Under the pieces are notes generated by a model. The model did not search any database, was not told the origin of the DNA, and saw only the letters and a program-made list of their open reading frames with translations. A DNA stretch of 64,000 nt, from assembly GCA_027604505.1 (NCBI GenBank), contig JADIIX010000047.1:62001-126000 (forward strand), in the 5' to 3' direction. Below are positions 1-14,530 of this stretch, one piece after another. Numbering within the stretch: position 1 is the first letter of the stretch; each line of letters begins with the position of its first letter. This DNA is from Gonapodya sp. JEL0774. Its lineage: Eukaryota > Monoblepharomycota > Monoblepharidomycetes > Monoblepharidales > Gonapodyaceae. A program made the translations under genes and the position numbers.

Positions 1-250
1 AAGGTTGCCAGTGGTGCTCCAGAAATATAAGACAACAATATCAGAAAAACCACCTCATCGCCCTGCAAATACACCCGTTCGACTACACGGACAGCGGTGC
101 ACCGAATGCAAGTACTTCCGCCAGCTCCGTTGTAGACTTGAGAGACGCGTTTGGGATATTCGCATCTCGCTGCAATTGTGGATGGTTTGCGGTCGAGACC
201 GAAGTTCCGAGTCGAGATGAAAGAAGGCAAGCGAAAAGTGTTTGTCCAGA

Positions 251-1542
251 CTAATGCAATCGCTTATTATTTTGGTTAATAATGGCACTCACCTCATCCA
301 AAACCCGTTTCGCCCTCTTACTGAGTTCATCGATCCTCGCGAGTTTTTCATATCGTTCCTTCACAACTTTCATCAAGCCCGCGTTGTCCTCGCGCAACTC
401 AGCCTTACGGGCCCGCAAGACTTCAAGCTCAGCGCGTTTCCGCGGATAAACGGAGGCGCGAATGGCTTTGCGTGGAGTGATGCTTATAGCGAGATGGGAT
501 GTGAAGGAGGCGAGAAAACGAGATGAGTTCCAGTGGGGCATGTAGACACAAACAGCTGACAATTCATTCCTTTCGAAGCACAGTCGGACCACTTCAATGG
601 AGCACATTCCAGAAACGGTTAATCTCAGAGAAAAACGCATGAAAGCGCTTCAAGAACACCACATGCTTCAAAACATGCTCCTCAAGGCACTTTCTCTTCA
701 AATGCTTATCTTGCATCAAAGGCGAGCTCACCTTCCAGGCACGTTCGCCTTCACTGTTGCTTGTTGCCCCGTCTGCAGTCTCCTTTGCGCGTCTTCACAC
801 ATTTCCCACACTTCATCCAGCTTTTTAGGAAGATTGCGGTTCGCAAGGATGGTTTCGAGTTCGGACTATGGGAGGGCAATCGATTCCTTGAGCGCTCCCG
901 CATATGACGAACGGGAGCAGCACGGTCCAATCATATTACGGACTCACGAGGAACGACTTTTTCAAGAAGTCTATAATTTGATCGTGGACAATGCGTAGGG
1001 CCTCGGGACTGTGTTCCGCGAGTCGCGGTAACGCTCGTTCGAACTGTTGGTAACTGAACGCACAAAGGTCCAGTTCCGATTGCAACATCCGAGAAAGAAG
1101 TTGAGATAGTGAGGCCAAACGAAGTCCCGATGTCCAGTAAGAAGGTTGTGAATAGGATTGAAGTCCCCGTTCGACACATCCAGATTCCGAGTCCCCACAA
1201 GAGTGATCGGACGCGAATCAGACATTGCGAGAAACAAATTTGAGATACAAGTTCTTTAGAATAGGGAGAAAAGGGGAAGAATCGAGTCGCTGTTGGACAA
1301 GTGCCTCACCTGAATGCAGCCTCTATCCCGTTCAAGTACTTCCCCGCCGCTTCCCTGATAATCAGTTTTCTGTCCAGCATTGGATCTTTAATCGGCGCTT
1401 CAGGTGTCTCCATGTGCCATGCGGTTCCTTCAGGGCTTGGAGTTTGTGCTGAAGGGAGAGCTGGAGTAGAGACGGCGGGTGGATTCGTAAGGAACGTCGA
1501 AGGAGACGAGACGTAGATTGAATCAGTGATTGTCGCGGTCAT
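251..1542 (-). CDS. NNF1: Kinetochore protein Nnf1/PMF1 (MIS12 complex subunit)
   Basis: This is a subunit of the MIS12 (Mtw1) complex, which links centromeric chromatin to the NDC80 microtubule coupler. Four exons join cleanly on the minus strand: 1542-1310, 1053-948, 865-732 and 482-251. All junctions are GT-AG and the phases agree. After a roughly 50-residue Ser/Pro-rich leader, the product follows the family order. It starts with a helix (LDRKLIIREAAGKYL), then AAFSYQQFERALP, matching the SYQRF region of human PMF1. Next come PEALRIVHDQIIDFLKKSF and LETILANRNLPKKLDEV (the Nnf1 signature E-x-IL-x-x-RN-x-x-x-KL), and last a C-terminal coiled coil from IRASVYPRKRAELEV onward. The total is about 235 residues, usual for the family. 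A GT donor at about 291 followed by an AG near 253 could give a different C-terminus. The family call is firm by motif; the exon ends are my inference. Confidence 0.85.
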
Positions 1543-1977
1543 CGTCCAGATCCGTCGGCTCAATCGGTGAAATGGACAAATGCGGCGGGGTGCAAGGGCA
1601 TACATACATGACCGCGGCCGAAACATGTGGTCGTTCAGAACCGAGTCTGTCTAGTATTAGCGCCATACCGTGAATTGCCTTCATTGATTGAAGATTCAAG
1701 TTCAGAGTCCGGCGCTGATGGACAAGTGAGTTTACATTTCGGCAACATGGCACGGATAGGCGAGTGCAAGAACAAATACCATCGCATTATCAGGAAATGG
1801 TTATTAGCTGAAAATTCGTCATGGCTGGCAATTTTTAACGGGTATTCAGTTTGAGCCTCGCTGTGCACTGGTGGTGTCTACCACCGCCAAGAACGCTGGA
1901 ATATTACCAGGGCTTTGAGCTGTCCGCCATTGAATCTTTTCTTTGACTCTCTGCGCCTTGATCAACTGTTTGCCGGG
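1543..1977. promoter_or_regulatory. Divergent intergenic region NNF1 / LKR-SDH
   Basis: These 435 bases separate the start codons of two divergent genes, so they must hold both 5' UTRs and promoters. I see no gene, RNA or clear motif in them. Confidence 0.5.
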
Positions 1978-4900
1978 ATGCGCCCATCAATTTTTCAATC
2001 GCTCCACCCGTTCCGACATCGGGCGGCGCCGTCACTGACATCGTCATTACCCTTGCGAAAATCATTTACGAAAACGCCTTCTTCATCATCAAATGCGACC
2101 GTCTTAGAGTCATTGTTACTGGAACGAAAGTTCTCTTCTGCGAGTTCATCTATACTTCGAACAACCACCCCAACCCACCCACTTTCAATTGGGATTCGCC
2201 GGGAGGGGAAGAATCGATGGGAGCGACGAGTGGCATTATGTAAGTGGCCACGCACTTGATTCGCGAAGGAGGCAAAAATGGTTCAAAGTTCCAAATCTGT
2301 GGGCTTGGGAGACACTTGATCACTCCAGTTTGGTCTGCGATCTCCGAGCCTCTCTCTGACAGTTTGCTTACCAAACAGCACCGAAGGTTATTGAAAAGCT
2401 CATCAAGGACTTCAATTGCAAGGTTTATGTTCAACCATCTACAAAACGGATATTTGGAGATGATCGCTATGCTCGCGCGGGAGCAGGTACTGTCGCTGTC
2501 GCACGGAAGTCGGCCTCATTGAGTTGTAATAGTTTGCTTTTTTGTTGGCTGGCCAGTCGTCCAAGAGGACCTCACCCCAGCTGACGTTATTTTCGGGGTC
2601 AAGGAAGTCGCTATCAATGACCTTATTCCCGAGAAGACCTACGTGTTTTTCTCACACAGCCACAAGGGCCAACCATATTCTATGCGAATGCTGAAAGAGA
2701 TAATGGACAAGAAGATCCGGCTCATTGACTACGAACTGATGACTGATGACAAAATGAAGCGGCTTGTCCTCTTCGGTACATTTGCGGGCTATGCTGGCAT
2801 GGTGGACTCATTGCATGGATTGGGTCTTCGTCTGCTCGCTTCTGGTCATGGGACACCCTTTTTGCACGTGGGAATGACACATATGTATCGCTCACTGTTT
2901 GATGCGAAGGCGGCCCTTCGAATGACCGGCCTCCACCTGGAGCATGAAGGTCTGCCAAAGTCTCTGGGCCCGACTACAATTGTGTTTACAGGGTCAGGCC
3001 ACGTTGCACAAGGTGCCAAGGAGGTGTTTGAATGCCTACCTCATGAATACATTGGGGCGGCTGACTTGAAGGCTCTCGTAGAAAGTGGTGGTGGGTGGCA
3101 AGCCCGTCTCACTTCCAAGTGAATGGTTCTTTTGAGCGTCTGGCTTTGCTAGATTTCGACCCGAAGCGGCTGTACGCGTGTCAAGTGAAGGCCGAGGATT
3201 ACGCTGTTCGCAAGGACGGAAAACCTTTTGAGCGAGAAGATTATATGAAGCATCCCGAGCTTTACGAGTCCGTCTTCCATGAAAAGGTTGTGCATTTTGA
3301 ATGTGTAGCTTCTACCTTTGCTGTTGACGCCCTATCTCCCCGATTGCAGTTTGCACCCTATACGACCCTCCTTGTAAACGGCATTTATTGGGATCGGTAT
3401 GCTACGCCTATTGTCTCATACCGAACGCTTGCGAGATAGTTTCTAAGCTACTCTCCCCGAAGTCGCTTTCCACGAATCCTTACGCGGGATCAATTCAAAC
3501 AAGTGACAGCAGATGCTGAGAACCGTGGTTTGAAAGGTCCGAAAATGATGGCCCTAGCTGACATTAGCTGCGATATGGAGGTAAGATGGGGTTTGGATGT
3601 TAAGACGTCAAATGGTCGGTTGAATGTTGCCATCTCCCAATCCAGGGTTCCATCGAGTTCATGAACAAGGCTTCCAGTATTGACTCGCCATTTTACTATT
3701 ATGACCCTCTTCAGGGTACCTACCACGGAAATATTGAGGGACCAGGAATTCAGATTATGTCTATTGATAATTTGCCGACAGAACTTCCGCTGGAGGCAAG
3801 CGAGTACTTCAGCCAGGCACTCTCACCGTTTGTGAGAGAGATGGTCGGTGGTTTTACGACGCTTTGAAGATTTCGAGCTATTTTATTGATGCGTGAAACA
3901 GATTTCAGGGAATTTCGACCATCCTGTCGTTGCCCGAGCGATGATTACGGATACTGAAGGCAAACTCATCAAGAGACACCAACATCTATCGACATCTATC
4001 GAAAAGTATGGAACACCAGCGTGAGTAACCAAGATTACGGTAATCTCCTTGTTGGGGCAATCTATTGTGGAGTTTGAATTCTATAGACCCCCGATGGTGA
4101 AACCAAACGCCAAAGTACTCGTCCTGGGCTCTGGCTTGGTGGCGTCTCCCGCAATCGAATACTTGCTCAAGAATCAAGCTTGGTCTGTCACTATTGCCTC
4201 AGCTGACACTGCGGAGGCTAGAAGACTTTCCCGCAACCGCCCGAGAGTTCCCGTAGAACAACTGGACATATCTGACGCCCAAAACCTCTCACGACTTATT
4301 GAGGATGCTGATTGCGTGGTTAGCTTGGTACCTGCGAATCTGCACCCAACAGTTGCAAGAGAGTGTCTGAGGCAGCAAACGCCGCTTGTTACGGCAAGCT
4401 ACATTAGCGCGGAGATGAAGTCGCTGGATGCCGAGGCTAAGCGGCTTGGAGTGACTATCGTGAATGAAATTGGACTTGACCCTGGTCTAGATCACTGCGA
4501 GATCATGCGAATTGTGGATCATGCGCAGAAGGAAGGGAGCACAATCGATAAGGTCGTCAGTCTATGTGGTGGTCTCGTGAGGTTCGCTGAATGTTACCTG
4601 CTTGCTTATGGGTGCATTCTTTAACTTCATTTTGTTGATGAATGAACAGTCCCGAATCGTCGGACAACCCGTTGGGATACAAGTTCAGCTGGAGTCCTAG
4701 AGGTGCCCTCACTGCCGCACTCAACCCTGCACGGTTCAAGGAGAACAACAAGATAGTAGAAATCCCTGGCGTGGATCTTCTGCGGTCTGCTCGTCCGTTG
4801 CCTCTGTACAAGGGATTCAATTTTGAGGTCATCCCCAACAGAGATTCCATTTCGTATGCGGAGATGTACGGCGTTGCAGACGGTAAAGAAGCCAAAGCTC

Positions 4901-5919
4901 TGGACACCATAATGAGAGGGACTATTCGCTTTAAAGTGAGCTCGTGTGTGACGTGCAATGTTATCAGATTTGGTGACCCTCTTTGACCAGGGTTACTGTG
5001 ACATAATGGACGCGTTTCGAGAGTTGGGGATTCTTTCTTTGGATCCTGCATCTAAAGTTCTCGGTGTATCTGTTGGAGAGGGCGCCTGGGTGAGAACTGC
5101 AGATTCAATCTCGAAAATTTTTCGGTATTGAACTGTGCGGGGGGTAGGGAGACGCACTGCAACATCTACTCGGTGCCAAATCATCATCAAAGAGTGATCT
5201 TAAAACTGCTGTAGTATACAAGCTACTCGGTGGAGAGAGTGTAAGGAAATGGAAGCCCGAGGAGGTCGAGCAAGTCTGGGAAGCGTTGGAGTGGTAAGAA
5301 TGTATTGCACTCAAGAACGCCATAAGGTTCATCGCTGATTTTAGATCAAATGCTCGACGTAGGTTCGACTTCACGAACACTCGTAGCAAGCTTCCTTGGC
5401 CACAGAGTAATGATATTCAATCCGCCACGCTGATGGTTGACCTCCTCACGAACGTGCTCTCCCGCCGCCTTGCCCTTACCCCACACGAACGAGATCTGGT
5501 ACGCGGATTTGATAACTGGCCATTTGTCGCTTTATCTCACATGAATGCTTTAACTCAGGTTGTGATGCACCACGAGATAGGCCTTGTACGGCCGGACGGA
5601 AAGACCCGTCAAGACATTACATCGACTCTCATAATGTACGGCGAGATCAATGGTCAGACTGCCATGGCCAAGACGGTTGGTCTTCCTGTTGCCATCACCG
5701 CTGAGATGATTGTTAAAGGTGGGATTATATGAATCGCCGCAACGTCGCATTCTGTGCGAGACCCACAATACCCATTCCAAATGCAATAACTACGTAGGCG
5801 AGCTCAAACGCCCTGGCGTTCTTGCTCCACTCACGTCAGACATTTACACCCCAGTATTGGCACGTTGCGAATCGGAAGGCATTCGCTTCGTCGAAAAAGT
5901 TTCTACTCGGCTGATCTAG
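1978..5919 (+). CDS. AASS: Bifunctional lysine-ketoglutarate reductase / saccharopine dehydrogenase (AASS type), mitochondrial
   Basis: The LKR half condenses lysine and 2-oxoglutarate to saccharopine; the SDH half splits saccharopine to glutamate and aminoadipate semialdehyde. About 14 exons join in phase: 1978-2239, 2379-2486, 2557-3090, 3153-3286, 3350-3396, 3448-3580, 3646-3847, 3909-4020, 4087-4581, 4650-4935, 4991-5089, 5148-5293, about 5327-5718 and 5798-5919. The N-terminus (MRPSIFQSLHPFRHRAAPS) is Arg/Ser-rich and acid-free, like a mitochondrial presequence. LKR landmarks are REGKNRWERRVAL, QPSTKRIF, FFSHSHKGQPYSM, GSGHVAQGA and VNGIYWD. SDH landmarks are KVLVLGSGLVASPAIEYL (dinucleotide fold), NEIGLDPGLDHCEIM, NPLGYKFSWSPRGAL and a C-terminal YGEINGQTAMAKTVG stretch. 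The exon 12/13 junction uses a 33-nt intron and is the least certain. The fusion order LKR-SDH is that of animal and plant AASS, whereas most studied fungi encode separate LYS1 and LYS9. A lysine-degrading role is inferred from the targeting and the fusion. Confidence 0.9.
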
Positions 5920-6282
5920 GCTCATTGTTGAATGCAATAAGAGCGAATTTGATTTAATGATCTCGTTGCAGAGTATAGCATTTGGATACCCGACCAGCAG
6001 ATAACAATTGTATGGAACTATCAAACATGTGCGGAACTTTATTTCCTGCACGTCCTCTAGTCCCGTTCTGCAAAGGTTTTCAGGCGGTACAAGTCTTTTG
6101 TCGTCTAAATAAACAGGGTTTGCGATATCTTGTCCTGATCCTACAGCGTTCCCACACCATACGCCTCCACACAGAGGAATAACTAAGGTTGCGGAACACA
6201 CCCATTTAAGCACCAACTGCAGCTCTGTTACTCAACCCGAGGCATTGTTGAAGGTGAGGAACCTATCCCAGCACGATTAATG
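5920..6282. other. Convergent 3' intergenic region
   Basis: These 363 bases separate the stop codons of LKR-SDH (+) and the NDR kinase (-). No frame resembles a protein and no RNA gene was recognised. It presumably holds both 3' UTRs. Confidence 0.5.
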
Positions 6283-8960
<2,678 letters not shown>

Positions 8961-9974
8961 CGTTGGTGCTAGTTGAAGGAGTTTGTTGTTTGGATGGTGT
9001 CTATATGGCTGTCAAATTTCGGCCCTCGGTATCCAGCTCCACTCCCGTGTCTCGATGCCGCAAATTGCAGTCAATGTTTTGACGTTGGTTATCGATTCCA
9101 GCTCGTTTTCCTCGACCACGCTCTCGCTTTTTGATCTTTGGTTCCCCAAACAAGTCAATTCGGTCGGTGGATGAGGGCCCGAGTTCCCAGCCGTTCATTG
9201 TTTGAAGACCCTTAGACTACTCCCAACGAAATAGTGGCCATCGTTCTTTACTGGAACCGAACTGGCAAGAAGGTCGTCAGGGGTTCAGAATTATGTCGGG
9301 TATGGTGGATATGTATGGAGGTCAAGTTCGACATTGGAAACACATCTTTGCAAAGAGGATGAAATCAAAATGACTTTTTATATATCAAAAATGACGTTAC
9401 CGAATCTGAAGGTCCTTTGTTGCATGAAAATGCCTCCTTCAACAGTGTGAGTGCCGAGAGTAACCCAACATCATCTGCCTGTGTGCCTGGGTGTGCCTGA
9501 CCGCAAATCAACCATTATTGTTTCGGTCGACGGACGTGGACTAACAGGAAAAGAAGAGCATAAAGAAAGAAGGGAACAGAGCTGGAGCGTCTGGGTGTCT
9601 GGGCGGCCGTGCCAGGAACGAGAGCCCCACTCTGCTACTGAAACCGGCACACTTCACGGTCTGAGTCCGGGATTGAGCGATCGCAGAGGTGACGGAAACG
9701 GAAAAGTCGCTTTGAGCGTTTGTAGAGCCTGCAAGTGAAAGCTGGAGAGTTGCAGCAGCGCGAATCTACTGAGGAGCTGATGCTTGAGGAAACTGGGAAA
9801 ACGAACTGAACTCCACTCGAGCCTTGCAAGTGTGGAAACTCCACTCCTCGCTTGTCGTTTACACTCTACTCTACGTTGCTCGAGGAGAACTCTTCCGTAG
9901 TCCTCACCTCCACCAACTGGGAATCCTTTGCCGGCTAGAACGTGCTTGCACACCTCTCCGTGTCCACCAACATC
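8961..9974. other. 1-kb divergent intergenic region, NDR kinase / DENND11
   Basis: No convincing coding exon was found. A short minus-strand frame starting at 9198 (MNGWELGPSSTDR) is Lys/Arg-rich but has no obvious donor joining it to the kinase. The region probably contains both promoters and 5' UTRs. An in-frame Met at 9942, 11 codons upstream of the DENND11 start chosen here, lies at its right edge. Confidence 0.4.
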
Positions 9975-12900
9975 ATGGCCCCTGCTCTCTCCGTAAACTG
10001 GTCGTCTGCATCACTTTCTTCATTACCAAACCCAACAAACCTTTCCCTCAACCCCTCCCTGACTCCCCCGCCGCCACCCCCTTCACTCCCCCCTCTATCC
10101 GGCGTCTTCATTGCCCGCTTTGATGCCCGACTGGGAAACATAATCGAGTACTCTTATCCTCCTGAATGTGATGTTACCGGCGTGGAATTTGCAGCTATCC
10201 CAGCTGGTGCACACTTGAATGTCGCCGGAGGCACTGCCGAGGATGTCATGTGGGTATCTGATGACAAGTTGGCAGGATGATAGGGGTGAAATTGAGAGGT
10301 ACTGTGGTGAAAGTGCGGGTTGTGTTGTGTGTTCTTTTGGGATTGGCGAACAACAAAGCTTGCGATTTCTGTGGGCCATTATCCCTAGTCGCCTGCCGGC
10401 ACCATTGTGTAAAGGATATTTGTCGGCTAAGAATGTTGAAGCATTTCCACTGCAACCTCACAGTATGCCTCTAAAGCTGTTTGGAGTGCGCGACCGATCC
10501 GGAATGAAGAATTTATGTAGTCAAACCTGACTTTCCTCATCCGCCAGCTACTTCAAACACAACAATCTCTACGGCCTCGCAGTTTTTGCGTCTGCCTCGG
10601 TGCCCGCCCCACCATCTGTCTCCACTTCCACCTCTACCTCATCCTCCCCTTCAGCCACGAATCCACCCACCTCGTCAGCCGCCCCTTCACTAACACCAAC
10701 CCCCCCTCGCCCGCCACCTCTGTTACCTTCCGAACGAGGCGCACGCCTGCGCGCAGTCGGTATACTCGCACGTGGATGGTGGGGACTGGCTGGTGAAGGC
10801 GGGCCGAGCGCCGGAGCTGGCGGAGCAGGCTGGGTCGACGTTGCGGGTAGTAAAAATGAATTCGGAGGTGGAGGAGGAAGTAGCGCTGGACACGACCTGC
10901 CCCGAACGAGCCTTCCCTCTCTCGCTCTCCAGCCTGATGGCCTCCGCCACTCCTTCTCCAATTCAACAATAACCACAGTCAGAACTCGCTCTGCCGACAC
11001 TCAAGCACCCGGTTGGGAAGCAAACAAAGACATAGACGACCCCTCAGCACCCTTCATCAATTCCAGATCGCGATCTCGATCTCGAGGCCGACGGGGCCAA
11101 TCGTCGAACTCCACCACGACCCCATCCCCTCTTTCTCATTCCCAATCCACCGCGTCCATATCTTCACCCCTTCGCACACCCCTTCACCCTACCATTCCTC
11201 GCCATCCCCCTTCCTACTCCGCCTATGCTTCTTCTTCAGCGTCGCTGATGGGATACATCCCCTGGCTCCGTTCCCAGGTCCATTTCCACCTCCACAACCC
11301 CTTGGCTCTGGCTGCCTTGGCATCAGCAGCTGCTTCGGGAGGCGCAGCAGGAGGGCCGGGAGGCCAAGCTGGGGTAATTGCGGCCGCATCAGGTGCCGGC
11401 GCCGCAAACGCGGCAGTGGCATCGACTGTGTTGACGCCGGCTGGTGGGAGCGCTGGAGGGGAGAAGTCGGACGCTTCTTTGCTTCAACCACCTACGCCGA
11501 CATTTCGTCGCACACTGTCTGTGGAGAAACTCTCCATCGCTTGCTTACCGTCCACGTCCTTACCCTACACTCTGTTACGCAATTTTTATGAAGCGCACAA
11601 AGATGCTGGCCAAATCGGAGTTGGACATGGGAGGCGGGTTGGGGCGAAAATGAGCCAGAGTCCGCTGACCCCAACGATCCTGGCCGCAGCGGCTCCAACA
11701 CCAACGGAGGTGTCTTCCGTCTCGGAAGCATCGCCATCTCCACCATCATCCAGCCCTATCACACTTGATCCCTTCGCCGACCGCGAACCGGTGGCTTATT
11801 CTGAGGCGGGTACTGATTCGGAGATTGAGCGGAGCTCCTCGTGGCCCCCACAGTCGCCAACGTCTACGCCGGCCACGCCAATACTGCCGGGGAGAGAGCT
11901 GCCCCTTGGGTTTGGCGGGATTGTAGAAGATGTAGGTCGTGCAGGATCTGCCCTCTACGATGCGAACGTTGGTGATGGAGATGAAAAATGGATCGAAGGG
12001 GGGACAGGAGTGTTTTCAGATGGAAATGCAAAATCTTCCGAGCCGGGTTCTTCAAGTTCGGAAAGCAGGCCACAGCTTCACCCACGGAACTCTCCTTGTT
12101 CCTCCACAAGCAACGTCCCCGGCCTTACATCACTCCAAGCATATCCTCCCCGCCCAGCTCCCAAAGCACCTCCGTTTTCACCTTCTTTTCTCCCCGCTGA
12201 GCCCGCACCGTTTCCTACGCCAAACGGCACCGCCCACCCACACCCACCGGAGAACCCTTCCAAACCCCCGCCGCGCTCTGCATCGGTAGGCGCCATGCGT
12301 GGTGGAGCGGTGGATTGGGCAGGGAACTTTGCTGGGGCTGTTCATATCAACTCTGCAGCTAATGGTGATCTCCGGGTCGGGTGGAAAGAGAAAGGAAAAG
12401 AAGTTGTGCGCAAGAGAGATGACGAGAGGGGGAAGCAAAACACATTGGCGTCGCCAGTGCAGCTGCAGGTGGGAGATAGAGCTCAGGCTGGGTTTTGGGA
12501 GGGAAAGCCCAGTATTGGGAGGTTATTGGTGTGTGTTCATGGGTGTTGGGTGAGAACTGCGCACCAATTTAACAATTGTTTTTGGCTTTGCTGTCGGTTT
12601 GCGCACCCTGCGTTGTCGTGCGGTTTCCCGCTACTCATCTAGAGAGAGCTTCCGCCGGGTTACCTGTCGCACTTTGTGGACTATTTTGGTCCGCAAGTTT
12701 TCTTGGTAAGAAGGATTAGTTTAACAAGACCTCTGCTATCTTTGGTTTCACTATTCAATCCACTCGCAAAACAAACATTACCGCGCAGATATGGAAGTAT
12801 GCACTTACCCGTAAGCGCATCATATTCTACGCTGATCCACCTGTGTTGACAATGGTGCACCGCGGTATGTAGGGTGGTTATGTCCTTGTGATCGCTTCAA

Positions 12901-14439
12901 TAACAGCTTCCTCTCACCACGACTTGTATTCATCTAGTCGTTGCTGCTATTATGCTAACCACACACCTCCTCCCCGACTCCCCCGATTCGTTTTCTTTTG
13001 CATCGTCTGCACGTGCGCAAGCTGCAACAGAGACATTTCTCCCCTCGGACTCGCACCACCCCGAAATTTCCAACTCCACAGCATCCGAACCTTCCCCGCT
13101 TCCATCACAACTCCAATTACCCGTATTCTACGTAAATGTGAATGATATTCCTCACTTGCAACACCTAAGTAGGTCTCGACGAGGGTTCGTTGCATGCACA
13201 ACTGAGAGTATCTTCAGGCAGAAAACGGACTTATGGGACTTGTGGGTGGAATATGGCATCGTGGTGCCTAATGAATTGGGAGCAGTGAGGGCGTCGAGGG
13301 GAAGGGCACCTGGTAGACAACGGTCAAGGAAGCAGTCCCCGGGGGTTGGAGCGCAGGGTACTGAACAAAGGGCGGCGTCAGTAGATCGGGGGCCCACAGC
13401 AGTTGGACCGGAGAAGCTCTCGGTGATGTTCCCCCTCACACCTGCTGACCGCACACGATACACAGCCTTGCGACGATCCATTCAGGAATTGGAGAGGGAG
13501 GAAAACGGATTTCGAAGACGGACATCACGCACGCCAGACGGACGGAGCTCTTCATCGTCGGCGAGGATCCAAGGTGCGGATGTGGCGGCGGTCGAGAGGT
13601 TGCATAAAGCCGCCGATGATTATGGGGAGGAGGACGATGTCGGTTGGCCTGTGCCATCTGAGGAGAAAGCGTTTTTGTTCAGGAGAAGCTTAAGCGCTAG
13701 CGATTTAGATAGTAAGGTACGAATATCCGGTGTGTCGTCGGCCGGACGGAACAGTTTTGGCGGTCAGAGTGTGAGCGGGAGATCCAGCATCGGCGGGAGG
13801 TCAAGCATGGAACCCAGGAGCTCCGGGCAACATGATTGGGAGAGGGAGATGACACCATGGGAAGAGGACGCAGACGAGTACGCGGGTTTGCTGGGTGGCG
13901 ACGATGAGAGGAGCGAAAGGTGGGAATCTGGTGGGAGGAGGAAAGCAGGGGGTGGAAGACAGTCGCCAGATTTTGGCATTGTTTCTAACTTCTCCGAGGT
14001 GAACACAGAGCGCCGGGCGGATCGGCTGGTGGCGCGATACTTTTGCGCCCTTAACACGCAGATTTTGCAGACTCTTCTGTTATCATCCTCTGCGGGTACC
14101 CCTGTCACCCCACACACTCTCAGGGAACTAGGACTGGACTCCTCTCACGACTTTGACTTCCTGGACGAGGTTGCCAAAACCAACGCCGACTTGTATGAAG
14201 TGGAGTTTTCTCGGAAGAAAGGCGGATTGTGGGGTGCCATTACAGGGCTGATCGATTCCAGACACCAAGCTTCGATACGTGATGGAGTGACTCGAGCTGC
14301 AGACACAGCGGTAGAAGTTGGGGAGGCAATCGGCGGGGGCATGACACGGGGTTGGGGTGCATGCTCGAACGTACTCGGGTCCTGTTTGACCTGCATAGAA
14401 CGGTTTGGTAGAAGAGAAGATGGTGGAATTCGCCTTTGA
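9975..14439 (+). CDS. DENND11: DENND11/LCHN-like DENN-domain protein (DUF4484 family)
   Basis: DENN proteins are usually Rab GEFs; LCHN/DENND11 itself is poorly characterised. Exons join at 9975-10249, 10548-12528, 12643-12705, 12789-12864 and 12938-14439, all GT-AG. Blocks matching LCHN in order: GVFIARFDARLGNIIEYSYP; VIYFKHNNLYGLAVFAS across the first intron; GYLSHFVDYFGPQVFL; IWKYALTRKRIIFYADPPV; FYVNVNDIPHLQ; RGFVACTTESIFRQKTDLWD; TPADRTRYTAL; and a C-terminal RYFCALNTQILQTLLL...LGLDSSHDF block. Between the second and third blocks exon 2 adds about 600 residues of Ser/Pro/Ala/Gly-rich, probably disordered sequence that human LCHN lacks, though it keeps the short blocks GARLRAVGILARGW and TLLRNFYEAHKD. 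The start is either Met at 9975 (MAPALSVNW) or the in-frame Met at 9942. Confidence 0.85.
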
Positions 14440-14530
14440 GTCATATCAAATAACGCTCGGGATTGGATGTATGTTCATGTATCAGTCCGAATGTATTACT
14501 GAATAATTTTTGAGATGCAATGCAATACAT

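Noticed and set aside
1-250. Short open frames at the left edge on both strands
   Set aside because: No family resemblance. The minus-strand frame could be an alternative last exon of NNF1 or an unrelated neighbour cut by the window, but there is no support for either.
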